In this document: in pieces, positions 7,953 through 21,729 of the stretch | Layout: each line of letters begins with the position of its first letter | Position numbering within the stretch: position 1 is the first letter of the stretch | Assembly (NCBI RefSeq): GCF_003075525.1 | Contig: NZ_QDDR01000008.1 | Coordinates: forward strand, 1-64,000 | Reading direction: 5' to 3' | From: Pararhodobacter aggregans | GTDB lineage: Bacteria > Pseudomonadota > Alphaproteobacteria > Rhodobacterales > Rhodobacteraceae | Length of the DNA: 64,000 nucleotides | Program-made: the position numbers and the translations under genes | The notes under the pieces: generated by a model | The model's input: only the letters and a program-made list of their open reading frames with translations | What the model was told of the DNA's origin: nothing | Database searches by the model: none

Positions 7953-10352
7953 ATGCGCGGCACAGATGTGAACCTGCATGCGCGTGCCCTCGCGGGGGCG
8001 ATGCGCCCGGTGCGAGGCTTGGCGGCAGTTCTTCTCGTTTCCTCTGCGATTTCAATCGCGGCGGCAGGTGGGGCTGCAGCGCAGGCCTATCGTTTTTCCA
8101 ACATCGACGTGCAGGGCAACGCGCTGATCGACGACGATCAGGTGGTCGCCTTCGCGAGAATCGTTCGCAACCGCAGCATGAGCGGGGCGGATCTGAACGC
8201 GGCCTATCAGCGCGTGGCCGGGACCGGCTTTTTCCGGCAGGTGGATTTCACCCCGCGCGGCAACACGCTGGTCATCACGGTTCAGGAATATCCCCTCATC
8301 AGCCGCGTCGCCTTCGAGGGCAACCGCCGGCTGAACGATGAACGTCTGGGCGGCGTCGTCACCTCGCGCTCGGGCGGGGTCTATTCGCCCGCCACCGCCG
8401 AGGCCGACGCCAATGCCATCGCCGCCGCCTATGCCGAGGCCGGGCGCCTGTCGGCCCGGGTCACGCCGCGCCTGATCGAACGCGCCAACGGCCGCGTCGA
8501 TCTGGCCTTCGAGATCGAGGAAGGCGCGGTCGTCGAGGTCGAGCGCATCTCGTTCGTGGGCAACCGCACGTTCAGCGAGCGCCGCCTGCGCGGGGCGCTG
8601 GCCACGGTTCAGGCCGGGCGCCTGTCGACGCTGTTCCGCGCCGACAACTACAACGAGGCGCGCGTCGCCCGCGACCGTCAGGCGCTGCAGGATTTCTACC
8701 TGTCGCGCGGCTTTGTCGATGTGCAGGTCCTGTCCGGCGTGACGGAGCTGACGCGCGAGCGTGACGGCGCCTATGTGACCTTCACCATCCGTGAGGGGCA
8801 ACAATACCGAATCGGCCGGGTTTCCGTCGTGTCCGAGATCGGCGGCATCGACGCCGCGCCCTATCAGGCGGCGCTGACCGACCGCACCGGCATGCTGTTC
8901 ACGCCGACCATGGTCGAATCGCTGATCCAGCAGGCCGAGCGCGTGGGCTACGAAGCCGGCCAGCGCTTCGTCCGCGCCGAGCCGCGTCTGGTGCGCAACG
9001 AGCGGGACGGCACCATCGACGTCGAGCTGGCGCTGGTGCGCGGCGAGCGCGTCTTCATCGAGCGGATCGACATTCAGGGCAACGTCGCCACCCAGGACAA
9101 CGTGATCCGTCGCCAGTTCGACGTGGCCGAGGGCGACCCGCTGAACCCGCGCGAGATCCGCGAAGCGGCGGCGCGCATCCAGGCGCTCGGCTATTTCTCG
9201 GACGTGCAGGTCAACCCGGTCGCCGGGTCCTCGCCCGAGCAGGCGGTGGTCGATGTCCAGGTCGAGGAACAGCCGACCGGCTCGCTGGGCTTCGGTCTGA
9301 GCTATGGCGCGGATGACGGCATCGGCGGCAGCATCACCTATAACGAGACCAACTTCCTGGGCCGCGGTCAGCGGTTGAGCGTCCAGGTCTCGACGGTGTC
9401 GAGCGCGCGGAGCCTGTCGTTCAACTTCACCGAACCGGCGCTTCTGGGCCGCGATCTGGCCTTCGGTATCGCCGTGGGTCTGTCCTCGACCACCTCGAGC
9501 GAGTCGGCGCAGTTCGGCACCCAGCGGTTGCAGTTCTCGCCCTCGCTGACTTTCCCGGTCAGCGAATTCGGCCGACTGTCGGTGCGCGCCTCGATCTCGC
9601 GCGACGAACTGACGGTTACTGTGCCTTACGACGCAACTCCTGCTCCAACGGGAACTGATACGGTTGCCGCGCGTATCCGTCAGGACGCGGGAACCACCAT
9701 GACCTCGTCGGTGGGTTATACCTACAGCTTCGACACCCGCCGCAATGGGCGCGATCCCGACCGCGGCTTCGTGTTCCGCTTCGGCCAGGATCTGGCCGGG
9801 CTGGGCGGTGACCGCCGCTGGCTGCGCAGCACGGTGATGGCGGGCTACGAGCGCCGCGTCTTCAACGGCGACGTGACCCTGCGGGCCGAGTTCGAAGCCG
9901 GGGCCATCGCCCATCAATCGGGCGACAGCCGGATCAACGAGCGCTTCGTGCTGACCTCGGACCAGTTCCGCGGCTTCTCGGCCTATGGCATGGGGCCGGT
10001 GGCCTATTCTCCCAATGGCACGCGCAACGGTCTGGGTGGCAACTTCTTCGCCGTCGCCCGTCTGGAAGCCGAATTCCCGATCGGCCTGCCCGCCGAGTAC
10101 AACATGCATGGCGGTCTGTTCATGGATGTGGGTTCGGTCTGGGGCATCGACAACCCGGGGACGACCTGCGTCGGGCCCGCGCCCTACAGCAATTGCGTCA
10201 TCGACGACCGCACGCTCCGGGCCACTGCCGGTGTCTCGCTGTTCTGGGACTCGCCGATGGGGCCGCTGCGCTTCAACTTCTCGACGCCGATCATGAGCGA
10301 GGATTACGACCAGCCCCGCCGCTTCGACCTGTCGATGGCCACCCGGTTCTGA
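7953..10352 (+). CDS. bamA: Outer membrane protein assembly factor BamA
   Basis: BamA is the central beta-barrel of the BAM complex that inserts outer-membrane proteins. The precursor has a signal peptide ending around GGAAAQA, then five POTRA repeats (the first starts YRFSNIDVQGNALID) and a C-terminal 16-strand barrel ending in Phe (DLSMATRF). In alphaproteobacteria bamA follows rseP. Two starts are possible: ATG 7953 (799 aa) or ATG 8001 (MRPVRGLAAVLL, 783 aa). The second gives a more conventional signal peptide. The stop overlaps the start of the skp-like gene. Confidence 0.95.
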   Translation: MRGTDVNLHARALAGAMRPVRGLAAVLLVSSAISIAAAGGAAAQAYRFSNIDVQGNALIDDDQVVAFARIVRNRSMSGADLNAAYQRVAGTGFFRQVDFTPRGNTLVITVQEYPLISRVAFEGNRRLNDERLGGVVTSRSGGVYSPATAEADANAIAAAYAEAGRLSARVTPRLIERANGRVDLAFEIEEGAVVEVERISFVGNRTFSERRLRGALATVQAGRLSTLFRADNYNEARVARDRQALQDFYLSRGFVDVQVLSGVTELTRERDGAYVTFTIREGQQYRIGRVSVVSEIGGIDAAPYQAALTDRTGMLFTPTMVESLIQQAERVGYEAGQRFVRAEPRLVRNERDGTIDVELALVRGERVFIERIDIQGNVATQDNVIRRQFDVAEGDPLNPREIREAAARIQALGYFSDVQVNPVAGSSPEQAVVDVQVEEQPTGSLGFGLSYGADDGIGGSITYNETNFLGRGQRLSVQVSTVSSARSLSFNFTEPALLGRDLAFGIAVGLSSTTSSESAQFGTQRLQFSPSLTFPVSEFGRLSVRASISRDELTVTVPYDATPAPTGTDTVAARIRQDAGTTMTSSVGYTYSFDTRRNGRDPDRGFVFRFGQDLAGLGGDRRWLRSTVMAGYERRVFNGDVTLRAEFEAGAIAHQSGDSRINERFVLTSDQFRGFSAYGMGPVAYSPNGTRNGLGGNFFAVARLEAEFPIGLPAEYNMHGGLFMDVGSVWGIDNPGTTCVGPAPYSNCVIDDRTLRATAGVSLFWDSPMGPLRFNFSTPIMSEDYDQPRRFDLSMATRF

Positions 10353-11038
10353 TGACCCGCCTGGCCGTGATCCTTCTGGCGGGGGCGCTCTCGGGCGCCC
10401 CCGTTTTCGTGGCGGCGCAGACGGCGCCGCCGGTCTCGCCCCAGGTGCTGGCCCCGCCGCCCGAGGGCGTCTCGAGCGTGCCGTTCCGCATCCTCGATCA
10501 GGACCGGCTGCTGCGCGGCTCGGTGCTGGGCCAGCAGATCCTCGCCCGGATCCGCGAGGCCGAAAGCCAGCTCGCCGCGGAAAACCAGCGGCTTTTCGAC
10601 CAGCTGGCCGAGGAGGAGCAGGCCCTGACCGATGCCCGCGCCGGTCTCGGCGCCGAGGAATTCCGCCGCCGCGCCGATGCCTTCGACACCAGGGTCGAGG
10701 CGATCCGCGCCGAGCGGGCCGATGCCAGCCAGGCGCTGACCCTCTGGTCCGAGCAGCAGGCGCAGCAATTCTTCGACACGGCGCTGCCGGTTCTGGTGCA
10801 GATGATGAACGACGAGGGGCTGCTGGCGCTGTTGAAGCCCGATGTGATGATCCTGGGCTCGGACTGGCTGGATGTGACCGATACCGCCATTGCCCGGCTC
10901 GATGCGGCCATTGCCTCGGGCAATCTGGTCGAACAAGGCGTGACCCCGCCGCCCGATCCAGTCCCGCCCGCGGCCCTCGATCCCGCGACCCCCGATGCCG
11001 CCCCCGCTGAGCCGGCGCCCGCCCCCGCGCAGCCCTGA
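10352..11038 (+). CDS. Skp/OmpH-family periplasmic chaperone
   Basis: Skp-type proteins hold unfolded outer-membrane proteins in the periplasm for delivery to BamA. The 228-aa product has a signal peptide (cleavage likely after FVAAQ), an ILDQDRLL start of the OmpH domain, a long coiled-coil section (about residues 60-130, rich in Glu, Ala and Arg) and a Pro/Ala-rich tail. It overlaps bamA by one base. The tail and the low conservation make it a diverged family member, but position and architecture agree. Confidence 0.85.
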   Translation: MTRLAVILLAGALSGAPVFVAAQTAPPVSPQVLAPPPEGVSSVPFRILDQDRLLRGSVLGQQILARIREAESQLAAENQRLFDQLAEEEQALTDARAGLGAEEFRRRADAFDTRVEAIRAERADASQALTLWSEQQAQQFFDTALPVLVQMMNDEGLLALLKPDVMILGSDWLDVTDTAIARLDAAIASGNLVEQGVTPPPDPVPPAALDPATPDAAPAEPAPAPAQP

Positions 11039-11129
11039 CCCGGCGCTCTGCCTTGTCGGCGGGGGGCTAAGTTGTTAGTGCTGCGGACAAGGCCCCGGGC
11101 CTTGAGGCGAATTCCAGCGGAGTGCACAG

Positions 11130-11615
11130 ATGTCCGAACCCCTTCAGACCCGTGACTGGTCCACCACCTCCGAGGCGGATCTGTCGCTCATCATGCGCAT
11201 CATTCCGCACCGCTACCCGTTCCTGCTGATCGACAAGGTCAAGGGGATCGAGGTCGGCAAGGTCGCGACCGGCGTCAAGAACGTCACCTTCAACGAACCG
11301 CATTTCCAGGGCCATTTCCCGGGCGCGCCGATCATGCCGGGCGTGACGATCATCGAGGCGCTGGCCCAGACCTCGGCGGTGCTGGTCGGGCTGACGCTGG
11401 ACCTCGTGGACAAGAACCCGCTGGTCTATTTCATGTCGATCGACAAGGCCAAGTTCCGCCGCAAGGTGGTGCCGGGCGACGTGCTGGAGCTGAAGGTCGA
11501 CGTGCTGCGCGGCTCGACCAAGATCTGGAAATTCCAGGGCACGGCGACGGTCGATGGCGAGATGGCGGCCGAGGCCGAATTCATGGCGATGATCGACCTG
11601 CAAGGGCGGGGCTGA
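11130..11615 (+). CDS. fabZ: 3-hydroxyacyl-[ACP] dehydratase FabZ
   Basis: FabZ dehydrates 3-hydroxyacyl-ACP in fatty-acid elongation and competes with LpxA for 3-hydroxyacyl-ACP. The hot-dog fold signatures [10 protein letters not shown] and [19 protein letters not shown] contain the catalytic His and Glu. 161 aa. It lies 91 bp after the skp-like gene and 3 bp before lpxA. lpxD, which commonly sits just before fabZ, is absent here. Confidence 0.96.
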   Translation: MSEPLQTRDWSTTSEADLSLIMRIIPHRYPFLLIDKVKGIEVGKVATGVKNVTFNEPHFQGHFPGAPIMPGVTIIEALAQTSAVLVGLTLDLVDKNPLVYFMSIDKAKFRRKVVPGDVLELKVDVLRGSTKIWKFQGTATVDGEMAAEAEFMAMIDLQGRG

Positions 11616-11618
11616 GCC

Positions 11619-12416
11619 GTGGCGGTCGATCCTTCGGCGCGGGTCCATGCCTCGGCGGTAATCGAGGCGGGGGCGGTGATCGGCCCGGATTGCGAGATCG
11701 GCCCCTTCGCGGTGATCGGGCCGGAGGTGACGCTGGGCCGTGGCGTGGTGGTCAAGTCGCACGCGGTGCTGACCGGCTGGACCGAGATCGGCGACGACAG
11801 CACGATCTTTCCCTTCGCCAGCGTCGGCGAGATCCCGCAGGACCTGAAATTCAAGGGCGAGCGCACCCGGCTGGTGGTCGGCAAGCGCACCCGCATCCGC
11901 GAGGGCGCGACGCTGAACACCGGGACCGAGGGCGGCGGCGGCGTCACCCGGGTCGGCGACGATTGCCTCATCATGACCGGCGCCCATGTCGGCCATGACG
12001 CGCAGATCGGCGACCGGGTGGTGCTGGTCAACAACGTGGCCATCGCCGGGCATTGCGTGATCGGCGACGACGTGATCGTCGGCGGGCTGTCGGGCGTGCA
12101 TCAATTCGTCCGCATCGGCAAGGGCGCGATCATCGGCGCGGTGACCATGGTCACCAATGACGTGATGCCCTACGGGCTGGTGCAGGCGCCGCGGGGCGAA
12201 CTGGACGGGCTCAACCTGGTCGGGCTGAAGCGTCGCGGGGTGGAGCGGGCCGAGATCACCGCGCTGCGCGCCGCCTATCAGATGCTGGCGCAGGGCGAGG
12301 GGACTTTCCTCGACCGGGCCCGGCGGCTGGCCGAGGAAACCGAGAGCCGCCATGTGCGCGAGATCACGGATTTCATCCTCTCGGCCTCGGACCGTTCCTT
12401 CCTGACGCCGAAATGA
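11619..12416 (+). CDS. lpxA: UDP-N-acetylglucosamine O-acyltransferase LpxA
   Basis: LpxA performs the first step of lipid A synthesis, acylating UDP-GlcNAc from 3-hydroxyacyl-ACP. The first ~190 residues are left-handed beta-helix hexapeptide repeats (VIEAGAVIGPDCEIGPFAVI and so on). The catalytic His lies in GAHVGHDAQIG, and a helical C-terminal domain follows. GTG start at 11619, 265 aa. The stop overlaps the lpxI start (ATGA). Confidence 0.96.
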   Translation: MAVDPSARVHASAVIEAGAVIGPDCEIGPFAVIGPEVTLGRGVVVKSHAVLTGWTEIGDDSTIFPFASVGEIPQDLKFKGERTRLVVGKRTRIREGATLNTGTEGGGGVTRVGDDCLIMTGAHVGHDAQIGDRVVLVNNVAIAGHCVIGDDVIVGGLSGVHQFVRIGKGAIIGAVTMVTNDVMPYGLVQAPRGELDGLNLVGLKRRGVERAEITALRAAYQMLAQGEGTFLDRARRLAEETESRHVREITDFILSASDRSFLTPK

Positions 12417-13213
12417 GCCGCATCGCGCTTATTGCCGGGGCCGGAAGCCTGCCCGCGGAACTGGCCGCCCGGCTGGAGGCGCCGCTGATCTGCGCGCCCG
12501 CAGGGGTGCAGCCGGCGGGGCTGACGGTCGATCAGGTGTTTCATTTCGAGCGGCTGTCACCTTTCCTGCGCGCGCTCGGCGACCGCGGGGTCGAGACGGT
12601 GGCGCTGGTCGGCGCGATCCATCGGCCGCGGCTGGATCCGGCGCTTTTCGACCGCGAGACGGCGGCGCTGGTGCCCGATCTGCTGGCAGCGATGCGCGGC
12701 GGCGACGATGCGGCGCTGCGCTGGATCATCGGCCTGATCGAGGAATACGACCTGCGCGTCGCCGGGCTGGGCGAGCTGGCGCCGGACCTGCTGGCCGGGG
12801 AGGGCGTGCTGGGCGCACGCTCCCCGACCGAGGCCGAGCGCGCCGATGCCGAGCGGGGCCGCTCGGTGCTGGCGGCGCTGGATGCGGTGGATGTGGGGCA
12901 GGGCTGCGTCGTGGCTTCGGGCCTCTGCCTCGGGGTCGAGACGCTCTATGGTACCGATGCGATGCTGGAGGACGTGGCCCGCCACCGGGCCGAACGCGAG
13001 CCGCAGGCGGGGGGCGTCTTCGTCAAGCGGGCCAAGGCCGGGCAGGATCTGCGGGCCGATCTGCCGACCATCGGCCCGGGAACGGTGCTGGCCGCGGCAA
13101 CCGCGGGTCTGACCGGCATCGCCTTGCAGGCGGGCCGCGTCGTCGTGCTGGACCGCAAGGGCGTTCTGGCGGCGGCCGATGCCGCGCGCATCGCGCTCTG
13201 GGCCGAGCCGTGA
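12413..13213 (+). CDS. lpxI: UDP-2,3-diacylglucosamine pyrophosphatase LpxI
   Basis: LpxI (DUF1009) hydrolyses UDP-2,3-diacylglucosamine to lipid X. It is the alphaproteobacterial replacement for LpxH and attacks at a different phosphorus. Family signatures are IALIAGAGSLPAELA at the N-terminus, ALVGAIHRP, and GGVFVKRAKAGQDLRADLPTIGP in the C-terminal part. 266 aa. It overlaps both lpxA and lpxB by 4 bp, so the three lipid A genes are translationally coupled. Confidence 0.94.
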   Translation: MSRIALIAGAGSLPAELAARLEAPLICAPAGVQPAGLTVDQVFHFERLSPFLRALGDRGVETVALVGAIHRPRLDPALFDRETAALVPDLLAAMRGGDDAALRWIIGLIEEYDLRVAGLGELAPDLLAGEGVLGARSPTEAERADAERGRSVLAALDAVDVGQGCVVASGLCLGVETLYGTDAMLEDVARHRAEREPQAGGVFVKRAKAGQDLRADLPTIGPGTVLAAATAGLTGIALQAGRVVVLDRKGVLAAADAARIALWAEP

Positions 13214-14379
13214 GGCTGTTCCTGATCGCGGGCGAGCCCTCGGGCGACGCTTTGGGCGCGGCGCTGATGGCCGGGCTGAAGGCGCTGGTGCCGGGCGTGG
13301 TCTTCGAGGGGGTCGGTGGACCCCTGATGCAGGCCGAGGGGATGGCGAGCCTGTTTCCGATGGAGGAACTCTCCATCATGGGGCTGGCCGAGATCTTGCC
13401 GAAATACTTCCCCCTCAAGCGGCGGATCCGCGAGACGGCCGAGGCGATTGCCCACGCGCAGCCGGCGGCGGTGGTGACCATCGACAGCCCGGATTTCTGC
13501 CTGCGGGTGCTGGCTCTGGTCCGGGCGGCGAACCCGGGGCTGAAGACGGTGCATTACGTCGCGCCCTCGGTCTGGGCCTGGCGGCCGGGGCGGGCGGCGA
13601 AGATGGCGCGCTGGGTCGACCATGTGCTGGCGCTGCTGCCCTTCGAGCCGCCCTATATGCAGGCGGCCGGGATGAGCTGCGATTTCGTCGGCCATCCGGT
13701 GGCGGCCGAACCCGTGGCGTCCGGGGCCGAGGTTGCGGCGTTTCGCGCCGCCCACGGGCTGGACGGCGCGCCGCTGCTGCTGGTCCTGCCGGGCTCGCGC
13801 CGGGGCGAGATCGAGCGGCTGGGGCCGGTGTTCGGCGCGGTCCTGCGGGGCCTTTCCGTGCCGGGGCTGCGGCTGGTGGTGCCGACGGTGGCCTCACGCG
13901 CCGCCCAGGTGCGGGCGCTGGTGGCGGATTGGCCGGGCGCGCCGGTGGTGCTGGACGCGGCCGAGGTGCCCGTCGCGGTGAAACGCGCGGCCTTCGGCGC
14001 GGCGGATGCGGCGCTGGCGGCCTCGGGCACGGTGTCCCTGGAGTTGGCGGCGGCGGGCACACCGATGGTCATCGCCTACCGGATGGCGGCGCTCAGCCAG
14101 GCGATCATCGGCCGGATGCTGAGGATCGACACGGTGACGCTGGTCAATCTGGTGAGCGAGACGCGGGCGGTGCCGGAATTCATCGGCCCGGCCTGCAAGG
14201 CCGAGGACATCGCGCCCGCGCTGTCGTCCCTGCTGGCGGGCGGACCCGGCCGGGCGGCGCAGGAGGCGGCGATGGCGGAGACCATGGCCCGGCTTGGCCG
14301 CGGCGGCGAGGCGCCGGGCTTGCGCGCGGCGCGCTCGGTGCTGGGCTATCTCAGGGGGGCGGGCGCTCGGGGGGATTGA
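13210..14379 (+). CDS. lpxB: Lipid-A-disaccharide synthase LpxB
   Basis: LpxB condenses lipid X with UDP-2,3-diacylglucosamine to the tetraacyl disaccharide. The GTG-started 389-aa protein opens with LFLIAGEPSGDALGA, followed by YVAPSVWAWRPGRA, LVLPGSRRGEIERL and AASGTVSLELA, all LpxB/GT19 motifs. It is the last gene of the envelope cluster, and the downstream region is full of GC-rich palindromes. Confidence 0.96.
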   Translation: MRLFLIAGEPSGDALGAALMAGLKALVPGVVFEGVGGPLMQAEGMASLFPMEELSIMGLAEILPKYFPLKRRIRETAEAIAHAQPAAVVTIDSPDFCLRVLALVRAANPGLKTVHYVAPSVWAWRPGRAAKMARWVDHVLALLPFEPPYMQAAGMSCDFVGHPVAAEPVASGAEVAAFRAAHGLDGAPLLLVLPGSRRGEIERLGPVFGAVLRGLSVPGLRLVVPTVASRAAQVRALVADWPGAPVVLDAAEVPVAVKRAAFGAADAALAASGTVSLELAAAGTPMVIAYRMAALSQAIIGRMLRIDTVTLVNLVSETRAVPEFIGPACKAEDIAPALSSLLAGGPGRAAQEAAMAETMARLGRGGEAPGLRAARSVLGYLRGAGARGD

Positions 14380-14394
14380 CCCCCCTCGCGCCCG

Positions 14395-14511
14395 GGGGGC
14401 GTGCCGCCCCCGGCCGGTGGCGCGGTTGCGCGCGGCGCCGGACCGGGCGCTGGTGGCTGCCCCGGGGGTTTTACCCCCGGACCCCCAGGATATTTGCCGA
14501 ACGAAGAGGGG
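14395..14511. repeat. GC palindromes plus GGATATTT repeat (copy A)
   Basis: Behind lpxB lie a GGGGGGC.../GCC(C)CCC hairpin (about 14395-14412), a GGGGGTTTTACCCCC palindrome (about 14464-14478) and then CCCCCAGGATATTTG (14482-14496) followed by a spaced GAAGAGG. The same block order recurs at 42609-42660 and 47488-47628. It probably serves as the lpxB terminator region. Confidence 0.6.
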
Positions 14512-14575
14512 CAGGGCGCGCCTTTGCCCGGAACCGCGGGGCGGGGCGAGGGGTTGGTCCGGAAAGGAGCTTTCC

Positions 14576-14887
14576 ATGTCCAGACCCGTTCCCAAAGATC
14601 TGCCCGCCCCGCGTTCCGGGGTTTCGCCCGTCACCTATGGCGCGGGGATGCTGGCCTTGGGGGCGGTCCTGCTCTTGGCCAAGCCCCGGATCGGCGCGGT
14701 GCCGGAGCCGGTGCAGGCGGGCGACGAGCCGCGCGGCCTGCGGCGGCTGGCAGCGGCGGCGCGGGACGGGGTGTCGGTCTTCGCACCGACGAATGTCACC
14801 GATTCCCTCGGCCGGTCGCTGCTGATCGGCGGCGGGGCGCTGATCCTGGCCCGGGCCTTTGACGCCCTGGCCGGACGGCGCCCGTAG
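14576..14887 (+). CDS. Hypothetical two-helix membrane protein (103 aa)
   Basis: ATG 14576 is preceded by a good ribosome binding site (GGAAAGGAG). The product has two hydrophobic segments, around residues 18-36 (VTYGAGMLALGAVLLLAK) and 80-97 (LGRSLLIGGGALILARAF), separated by a charged, probably exposed loop. No family is recognised. It is convergent with mnmA, only 6 bp from its stop. Confidence 0.6.
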   Translation: MSRPVPKDLPAPRSGVSPVTYGAGMLALGAVLLLAKPRIGAVPEPVQAGDEPRGLRRLAAAARDGVSVFAPTNVTDSLGRSLLIGGGALILARAFDALAGRRP

Positions 14888-14893
14888 CCGGGG

Positions 14894-16039
14894 TCAGTAG
14901 CCGCGCCAGATCCAGCCGCCGCCGAAGACGCGGTTGCCCTCGGGGGCGTAGAAGACGCAGGCCTGGCCGGGCGAGACGCCGTCTTCGGGCGTCAGCAGCT
15001 CGACAAAGGCGGTGGTCGGGCCGGTCGGGCGTAGGATCGCCTCGGCCGGCGGTTTGGTCGAGCGGATGCGCACCCGCATCGGCCATTCAGGCCGCGAGTC
15101 GAAGGCCTCGTCGCCCAGCCAGTTGATCTCGCGCACCGGAACGGTCTTCGTTGCCAGCGCCTCCTTGGGGCCGACCACGACATGGCGCTGGTCGGGATCG
15201 AGGCGGATCACATAGAGCGGCGCGCCGAGACCGCCGATGCCGAGGCCCTTGCGCTGGCCGATCGTGTAATGGATCACCCCGCGGTGCTGGCCCAGCACCC
15301 TGCCTTCGGTATCGACGATATCGCCCGGATCGGCCGCACCGGGGCGCAGTTTCTCGATCACCGCCGCGTAATTGCCGTTCGGCACGAAGCAGATGTCCTG
15401 GCTGTCGGGCTTGTCGGCGACGGCGAGGCCATGCTTGGCGGCCAGCGCCCGGGTTTCGGCCTTCGACGGCAGATGGCCCAGCGGGAAGCGCAGGTAATCG
15501 AGCTGTTCCTGCGTGGTCGAGAACAGGAAATAGGATTGGTCGCGCGCCGGATCGGCGGCCATGTGCAGCTCGGCCTTGGCGGGGCCCTCGGCACGCTGGA
15601 TGTAATGGCCGGTGGCCATGCAATCGGCGTCGAGGTCGCGGGCGGTTTCCAGCAGGTCGCGGAACTTGACCCGTTCGTTGCAGCGGATGCAGGGCACGGG
15701 CGTGGCACCGGCGAGGTAGCTTTCGGCGAATTCCTCGATCACCGATTCGCGGAAGGTGTTCTCGTAATCCAGCACGTAATGCGGGAAGCCCAGGGTTTCC
15801 GCCACCCGCCGCGCATCGTGGATGTCCCGCCCGGCGCAGCAGGCGCCCGCCTTGGCCAGCGCGGCGCCATGGTCGTAAAGCTGCAAGGTGACGCCGATCA
15901 CGTCATAGCCCTGCGCCTTGAGCTCGGCGGCCACGACCGAGCTGTCCACGCCGCCCGACATGGCGACCACGACCCGCGTTTCCGACGGCGGTTTTGCAAA
16001 GCCCAGCGAGTTCACGCCGATGTCGCGTGCCATGATCAT
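14894..16039 (-). CDS. mnmA: tRNA-specific 2-thiouridylase MnmA
   Basis: MnmA thiolates U34 of Lys, Glu and Gln tRNAs using ATP and a sulfur relay. The PP-loop motif [12 protein letters not shown] is at about residues 23-34. The two catalytic Cys lie in [11 protein letters not shown] and [10 protein letters not shown]. The C-terminal part carries the family beta-barrel. 381 aa; ATG 16039 or 16033 are both possible. It is divergent from sciP across 146 bp. Confidence 0.96.
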   Translation of the reverse strand: MIMARDIGVNSLGFAKPPSETRVVVAMSGGVDSSVVAAELKAQGYDVIGVTLQLYDHGAALAKAGACCAGRDIHDARRVAETLGFPHYVLDYENTFRESVIEEFAESYLAGATPVPCIRCNERVKFRDLLETARDLDADCMATGHYIQRAEGPAKAELHMAADPARDQSYFLFSTTQEQLDYLRFPLGHLPSKAETRALAAKHGLAVADKPDSQDICFVPNGNYAAVIEKLRPGAADPGDIVDTEGRVLGQHRGVIHYTIGQRKGLGIGGLGAPLYVIRLDPDQRHVVVGPKEALATKTVPVREINWLGDEAFDSRPEWPMRVRIRSTKPPAEAILRPTGPTTAFVELLTPEDGVSPGQACVFYAPEGNRVFGGGWIWRGY

Positions 16040-16185
16040 CCCGTCAGTCTGCGGAGGTTGAGGCGGTTTCGGCGAGATATAGTAAAATTCGCGGTACTCT
16101 CAAGCCCTGCGGGTCGGTGTCCTTTATTTCTCCTTAAGCTTCTTTCGTCAGGCTTCGCCTCGGGATGAAGGAAAGGGTGTGACCC

Positions 16186-16464
16186 ATGTTCTTGAAAAAG
16201 ATCGACGGACCACGGGCAGTGACGCTGCCCGACGGGAGTATCATCAGCCGCGCGGACCTGCCGCCAGCCAGCACACGGCGCTGGGTGGCCAGCCGAAAGG
16301 CCATCGTGGTGAAGGCCGTTGCCCACGGGCTGATCGACCGGGAGGAGGCGCTGGATCGCTATGCCCTGTCGGATGAGGAGTTCGATTCGTGGCATAACGC
16401 GGTCGAGACGCACGGAATCGACGCTTTGAAGATCACGGCGCTTCAAAAGTATAGACAACTTTAG
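16186..16464 (+). CDS. sciP: SciP-family cell-cycle regulator (DUF1153), CtrA inhibitor
   Basis: SciP is a small helix-turn-helix protein that, in Caulobacter, blocks transcription of CtrA-activated genes and feeds back on ctrA. The 92-aa product matches DUF1153 along its length: GPRAVTLPDGSIISRADLPP, RWVASRKAIVVKAVAHGLI, a YALSDEEFDSW helix-turn-helix and LKITALQKYRQL at the end. It lies 91 bp upstream of ctrA on the same strand, which supports a paired regulatory role. Confidence 0.93.
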   Translation: MFLKKIDGPRAVTLPDGSIISRADLPPASTRRWVASRKAIVVKAVAHGLIDREEALDRYALSDEEFDSWHNAVETHGIDALKITALQKYRQL

Positions 16465-16487
16465 GTAGAGTGTGATTGACTGTCTCT

Positions 16488-16540
16488 GCCGGTAACCGGC
16501 CGTTAACGATTATTTGTCAAGGTGAGTTCAGTTTAGTTAA
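16488..16540 (+). promoter_or_regulatory. ctrA upstream region: palindrome and CtrA-like half-sites
   Basis: GCCGGTAACCGGC (16488-16500) is a 13-bp palindrome. GTTAAC (16502-16507) begins a TTAA-N7-TTGT element resembling the CtrA box TTAA-N7-TTAA, and GTTAA recurs at 16536-16540, 15 bp before the ctrA ATG. Autoregulation of ctrA is known in Caulobacter; the sites here match only partly. GANTC sites lie inside the 3' end of sciP at 16384 and 16415. Confidence 0.4.
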
Positions 16541-16555
16541 TGCAGGGACAGCAAC

Positions 16556-17269
16556 ATGCGCGTGCTTTTGGTTGAAGACGATCCGGCGACCTCGCGGAGC
16601 ATCGAATTGATGCTCACGCACGCCAATTTCAATGTCTACTGCACTGACCTGGGTGAGGAAGCGGTCGAGCTGGGCAAGCTCTATGACTACGACCTGATCC
16701 TCCTGGATCTTAACCTTCCCGACATGGCAGGGCTGGAGGTCCTGCGCCAGATTCGTCTGGCGCGGGTGAACACGCCGATCCTGATTCTGACGGGAGAGGA
16801 CAGCACCGACATCAAGCTGAAGGGATTCGGCCAGGGTGCGGATGATTACATGACCAAGCCCTTCCACCGCGACGAGCTGGTGGCGCGGATCCATGCCATC
16901 ATCCGCCGCAGCCAGGGCCATGCGCAGGCGATCATCCACACCGGGCGGATCTCGGTTAACCTTGACGCCAAGACGGTCGATGTCGACGGCTCCTCGGTGC
17001 ATCTGACGGGCAAGGAATACCAGATGCTGGAACTCCTCAGCCTGCGGAAAGGGACGACCCTGACCAAGGAGATGTTCCTGAACCACCTCTACGGCGGGAT
17101 GGACGAACCCGAACTGAAGATCATCGATGTGTTCATCTGCAAATTGCGCAAGAAGCTGGCCGAGGCCACGGGCGGCGACAATTACATCGAGACCGTCTGG
17201 GGCCGGGGGTATGTGCTGCGCGATCCGTCCCGGGGCGTCGCGCGCTCACCGCGGGCGGCGAGCGCGTAA
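16556..17269 (+). CDS. ctrA: Cell-cycle response regulator CtrA
   Basis: CtrA is the OmpR-type master regulator of the alphaproteobacterial cell cycle; in Rhodobacteraceae it controls motility, gene transfer agents and quorum-linked traits. The receiver domain has the acidic pocket EDD (7-9), phospho-acceptor Asp51 and the Lys of MTKPF. The C-terminal winged helix contains [23 protein letters not shown]. The tail RSPRAASA differs from the Ala-Ala end that marks Caulobacter CtrA for ClpXP. 237 aa. Confidence 0.97.
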   Translation: MRVLLVEDDPATSRSIELMLTHANFNVYCTDLGEEAVELGKLYDYDLILLDLNLPDMAGLEVLRQIRLARVNTPILILTGEDSTDIKLKGFGQGADDYMTKPFHRDELVARIHAIIRRSQGHAQAIIHTGRISVNLDAKTVDVDGSSVHLTGKEYQMLELLSLRKGTTLTKEMFLNHLYGGMDEPELKIIDVFICKLRKKLAEATGGDNYIETVWGRGYVLRDPSRGVARSPRAASA

Positions 17270-17317
17270 GATCTGGAAAATCCTCCGCCGGGCCCCTATC
17301 ACGGGGGAACAAGGTAG

Positions 17318-21651
<4,334 letters not shown>

Positions 21652-21729
21652 ATCTCCTTTTGTTCGCAAATGTTCTTGCAATGATCGCGCAAATATGAGA
21701 ACAAAGTGCTAACAACACGGGAGTTCGCC

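Noticed and set aside
8052-10109. A 685-codon minus-strand open frame opposite bamA
   Set aside because: Antisense to a confidently identified gene, with no recognisable motif or ribosome binding site.
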